In this document: one piece after another, positions 32,843-34,803 of the stretch
How positions within the stretch are numbered: the stretch's first letter is position 1
Layout: each line of letters starts with the position of its first letter
NCBI GenBank assembly: GCA_001584585.1
Contig: LSYV01000065.1
Location: forward strand, 446,833 to 481,635
DNA: 34,803 nt
Source of the DNA: Gonium pectorale
Taxonomy: Eukaryota > Chlorophyta > Chlorophyceae > Chlamydomonadales > Volvocaceae
Direction: 5' to 3'
The notes under the pieces: model-generated
What the model saw: only the letters and a program-made list of their open reading frames with translations
The model's database searches: none
Told to the model about the DNA's origin: nothing
Program-made: the position numbers and the translations under genes

Positions 32843-33265
32843 CCTCCAGGCGGCGCCTGCACACATCCCGGCGGTTTGCACTCTGCCACAACTTCTGTCG
32901 ATCTTCTTCTTCATTCCCGCCCGAGGCCATGCCCCCTGGGCTGTGTGTGAGAGATGCCACACCCGTACACTTGCCCTCACAACACCGCTGCGCCCCCGCA
33001 AGGACAGGACCGCACAGCCGCGCTGCATTCCTTTTTCGCCCGGTCAGGCAAGAGTTGAAAACACGGATTACGGACATGCATTTACATGCATCTACCGGTA
33101 TTGGTATTGGGCGGTCCCACTGGACTCGCGATTCAACAGCAGCAAAGCCAGCTGGACAGTAATGGCCCGTCCTCAGCATAGACGGAGGCTGCGAGCGCTG
33201 CACAACTGCGTGACACCCCATACCTGACACCAACTACACCAATCCAACCTGCTCATCCCAGCTTT

Positions 33266-33368
33266 AACCAGACAAAGGTCTGGTTTCATCAACGCCCCAT
33301 GTAGAGTTCTAAGAGACCCCTCCTCAAGAGACGAGGAGCATTGAACTCTCTCGACCGACCCATGGGTC
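33266..33368. repeat. Cluster of three short palindromes
   Basis: Three inverted repeats lie side by side. AACCAGAC / GTCTGGTT (33266-33273 and 33278-33285) has a four-base loop. AGAGTTC / GAACTCT (33303-33309 and 33343-33349) encloses CTCCTC / GAGGAG (33320-33325 and 33333-33338). GACCCATGGGTC (33357-33368) is a perfect 12-base palindrome. They directly precede the long hairpin at 33421. Confidence 0.7.
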
Positions 33369-33420
33369 AGCCACCATCGCAACAAGGTCATACCGGCGAC
33401 GTGCACGGCACAATGCTGTG

Positions 33421-33535
33421 AAATCCGTTCGGGAGAGGTTGTGCCCTCAAGGGGTCTGCCTTTATGGAATGAGCCCTGCCTTGTCAGGCACATGCAGCGG
33501 ACCCCTTGAGGGCGCAACCTCTCCCGAACGGATTT
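33421..33535. repeat. 36-base near-perfect inverted repeat (long hairpin)
   Basis: Arms 33421-33456 and 33500-33535 are reverse complements over 36 bases with one difference, which would be a G-U pair if the plus strand is transcribed. The 43-base loop contains a further small stem, TGCCT / AGGCA, around TGTC (33477-33490). Pairing stops abruptly at both arm ends. This could be a small-RNA precursor (algal microRNA precursors have long, nearly perfect stems) or a foldback element. No conserved reading frame explains it. Confidence 0.8.
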
Positions 33536-33807
33536 ATGCCTTCGCGTCAGCCGCCGTCCATCCACCAACGCCAGCACCTTCTTCCTCCATGGTAGGTCGG
33601 CGTTCACATAACACTGTCGTCGTATAATGCGGATGTGGGATGGGAGGCATGTGAGAGGGAGGGCGGCATGGCAACCGTCAGCATTATATTTCATCACACC
33701 ACCTACGCAAGCAAGCAGCAGCTAGTTCCCCTTCGTTGCAACAGCGCCATAGAACTGGAGCAACACGAGGGCACGTGTTGTTGCCGCCATTGATGAGATG
33801 CGCAGTC

Positions 33808-34132
33808 CTACGTGTGCCGAGCGCTGACATGCGGGGAGGCTACGTAGGGCCGAACGAGCACGCAGCGCATACCGGTATACGGCACAACGAACAACGTGTG
33901 TGCGTACCTGCATGAGCAGTAGAACTTTGGCTCCCGGAGCTGCCTCAGCTCGTCCAGGATCTGCGCATGCAGGTCAGCCTGGTCGGCTTTCAGCCGCCGG
34001 ATCTCGCCCATGAACTCTTGCTGCTGCTCCGCCATCTGGCGTACAGCAGTCGCCTGCTGCTCTAGTGCCACGGCGACGGGCTGAGGCAGCTGCTGCCCCG
34101 GGCGCGGGGGCGCAGCCGCACTTCCCGCGGAG
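33808..34132 (-). CDS. Minus-strand coiled-coil gene, 3' exons only (incomplete)
   Basis: An exon from 34132 to 33908 lies between an acceptor CCACGCAG and a donor GTACGC on the minus strand. It encodes a Pro/Ala-rich stretch followed by a clear amphipathic helix (VRQMAEQQQEFMGEIRRL and DLHAQILDELRQLREPKF). A short last exon, 33823-33808, would add SARHT and a TAG stop in phase. No convincing upstream exon was found: the open frames between 34141 and 34318 do not join without a stop. The start of the gene is therefore unknown and may lie beyond the window. The family is not recognised. It could also be an orphan exon. Confidence 0.4.
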
Positions 34133-34334
34133 CTGCGTGGAGGGTCGGGGTGGGGTTATACGTGAAGACGAAGTGCGCTTACTTGTGGGAAGGCGGAGTG
34201 AGGAGCACACCCCGTCACACCTGTGACATCCCAGCCCCTGCATGCACGCAAGATTAGTGGCATGTGTTACGCGCCGGCAAATATGCAGCCAAATGCAGCC
34301 AGACACAGCCAAACGCAAACACTTCGGCCCGATT

Positions 34335-34362
34335 GCGTGGCGTGGCGTGGCGTGGCGTGGCG
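34335..34362. repeat. Five tandem GCGTG units
   Basis: Five exact copies of GCGTG followed by GCG. It lies between the minus-strand coiled-coil exon and the possible plus-strand first exon at 34571. Confidence 0.9.
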
Positions 34363-34570
34363 GCCACGCAATGCCGGACAGTCGGATCTATGCGCCTTTT
34401 GCTCGGCAGCGTTGACGGCGCACCCAGGTGGCTGACTGGCAAGGACATGCGCAAAAGCCGAAAAAACCAGGTACGACACGGAACCGCCACTCGCAGGATT
34501 GGCTGCTACCTTTGCAGCTTTTCATGTTTCTGGTTCACCCACGCCATTGTATACGACAACGGTAGCAAGG

Positions 34571-34728
34571 ATGAATCCAACGCAGGAGATCACAGCACAG
34601 GAGTCCGACAGCGACGCCGGTTCAGGCGACACTTGGACCTTAGCCAGGGCATCATTCGAGGAGGAATCGCACAGCGCGACCACCGCCACCACCAATGTGG
34701 CGAGCAGTGGCGCTCAACGCGGGAGCTC
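34571..34728 (+). CDS. Possible first coding exon running out of the window
   Basis: ATG at 34571 opens MNPTQEITAQESDSDAGSG, a Ser/Thr/Glu-rich, probably disordered start. A perfect donor GTAAGT begins at 34729. Without splicing the frame stops at 34730-34732 after 53 codons. The donor lies inside the first arm of the hairpin at 34696-34803. No family resemblance, so this is a weak call. Confidence 0.25.
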
Positions 34729-34803
34729 GTAAGTTCGGAAGCACGGGGGTTCTGTGCGCATGTCCCTTACGAGCTCCCGCGACGAGCGCCACTGCTCGCC
34801 ACA
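34696..34803. repeat. 38-base inverted repeat at the window end
   Basis: Arms 34696-34733 and 34766-34803 are reverse complements over 38 bases except for two adjacent positions, with a 32-base loop. The second arm reaches the last base of the window, so the stem may be longer. The arms are unrelated in sequence to the hairpin at 33421-33535. Confidence 0.8.

Noticed and set aside
32460..33227. Plus-strand open frame of 255 codons running from the RING exon into repeat copy C
   Set aside because: In the RING part it is a different frame from the one with the zinc ligands. The rest crosses the dispersed repeat with no domain.

Overview
The window looks like nuclear DNA of a chlamydomonadalean (volvocine-type) green alga. 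It is GC-rich and has many short exons with third-position G/C. Nearly every exon joins at GTGAG/GTGCG donors and (C/G)CAG acceptors. Proteins carry long Ala/Gly/Ser/Gln-rich inserts, and TGTAA is the expected polyadenylation signal. No species can be named without a search. All gene models were spliced by eye; for the five main models, exon phases join and the summed coding length is a multiple of three.

Layout. 2-6354 (+): 3' part of a gene for a protein with two C2 domains. 6355-9965: its 3' UTR and about 3 kb of repeat-rich intergenic DNA with a diverged direct repeat and two copies of a short dispersed repeat. 9966-14012 (+): complete UCH37/UCHL5-family deubiquitinase. 14013-16441: long gene-free stretch. 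16442-20184 (-): complete RWDD1/Gir2-family RWD protein, convergent with UCH37. 20185-20592: short divergent promoter. 20593-24853 (+): GPAA1/Gaa1 subunit of the GPI transamidase. 25214-31081 (+): TATA box, likely non-coding first exon, then a 14-exon gene for a 997-residue protein of unknown function with repeated TFxPxIN-type motifs and a degenerate EF-hand. 32224-32604 (+): isolated exon encoding a FANCL-type RING with no visible upstream gene. 32605-34803: repeat- and palindrome-rich DNA with two long hairpins, part of a minus-strand coiled-coil gene and a possible first exon of a plus-strand gene.

The genes are mostly unrelated housekeeping loci. UCH37 acts on ubiquitin chains at the proteasome or INO80, the RWD protein is linked to DRG-type GTPases on ribosomes, and GPAA1 attaches GPI anchors in the ER. 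They do not form a pathway. The least explained parts are the orphan FANCL-type RING, the two near-perfect long hairpins (33421-33535 and 34696-34803), the three-copy dispersed repeat, and the TFxPxIN protein.
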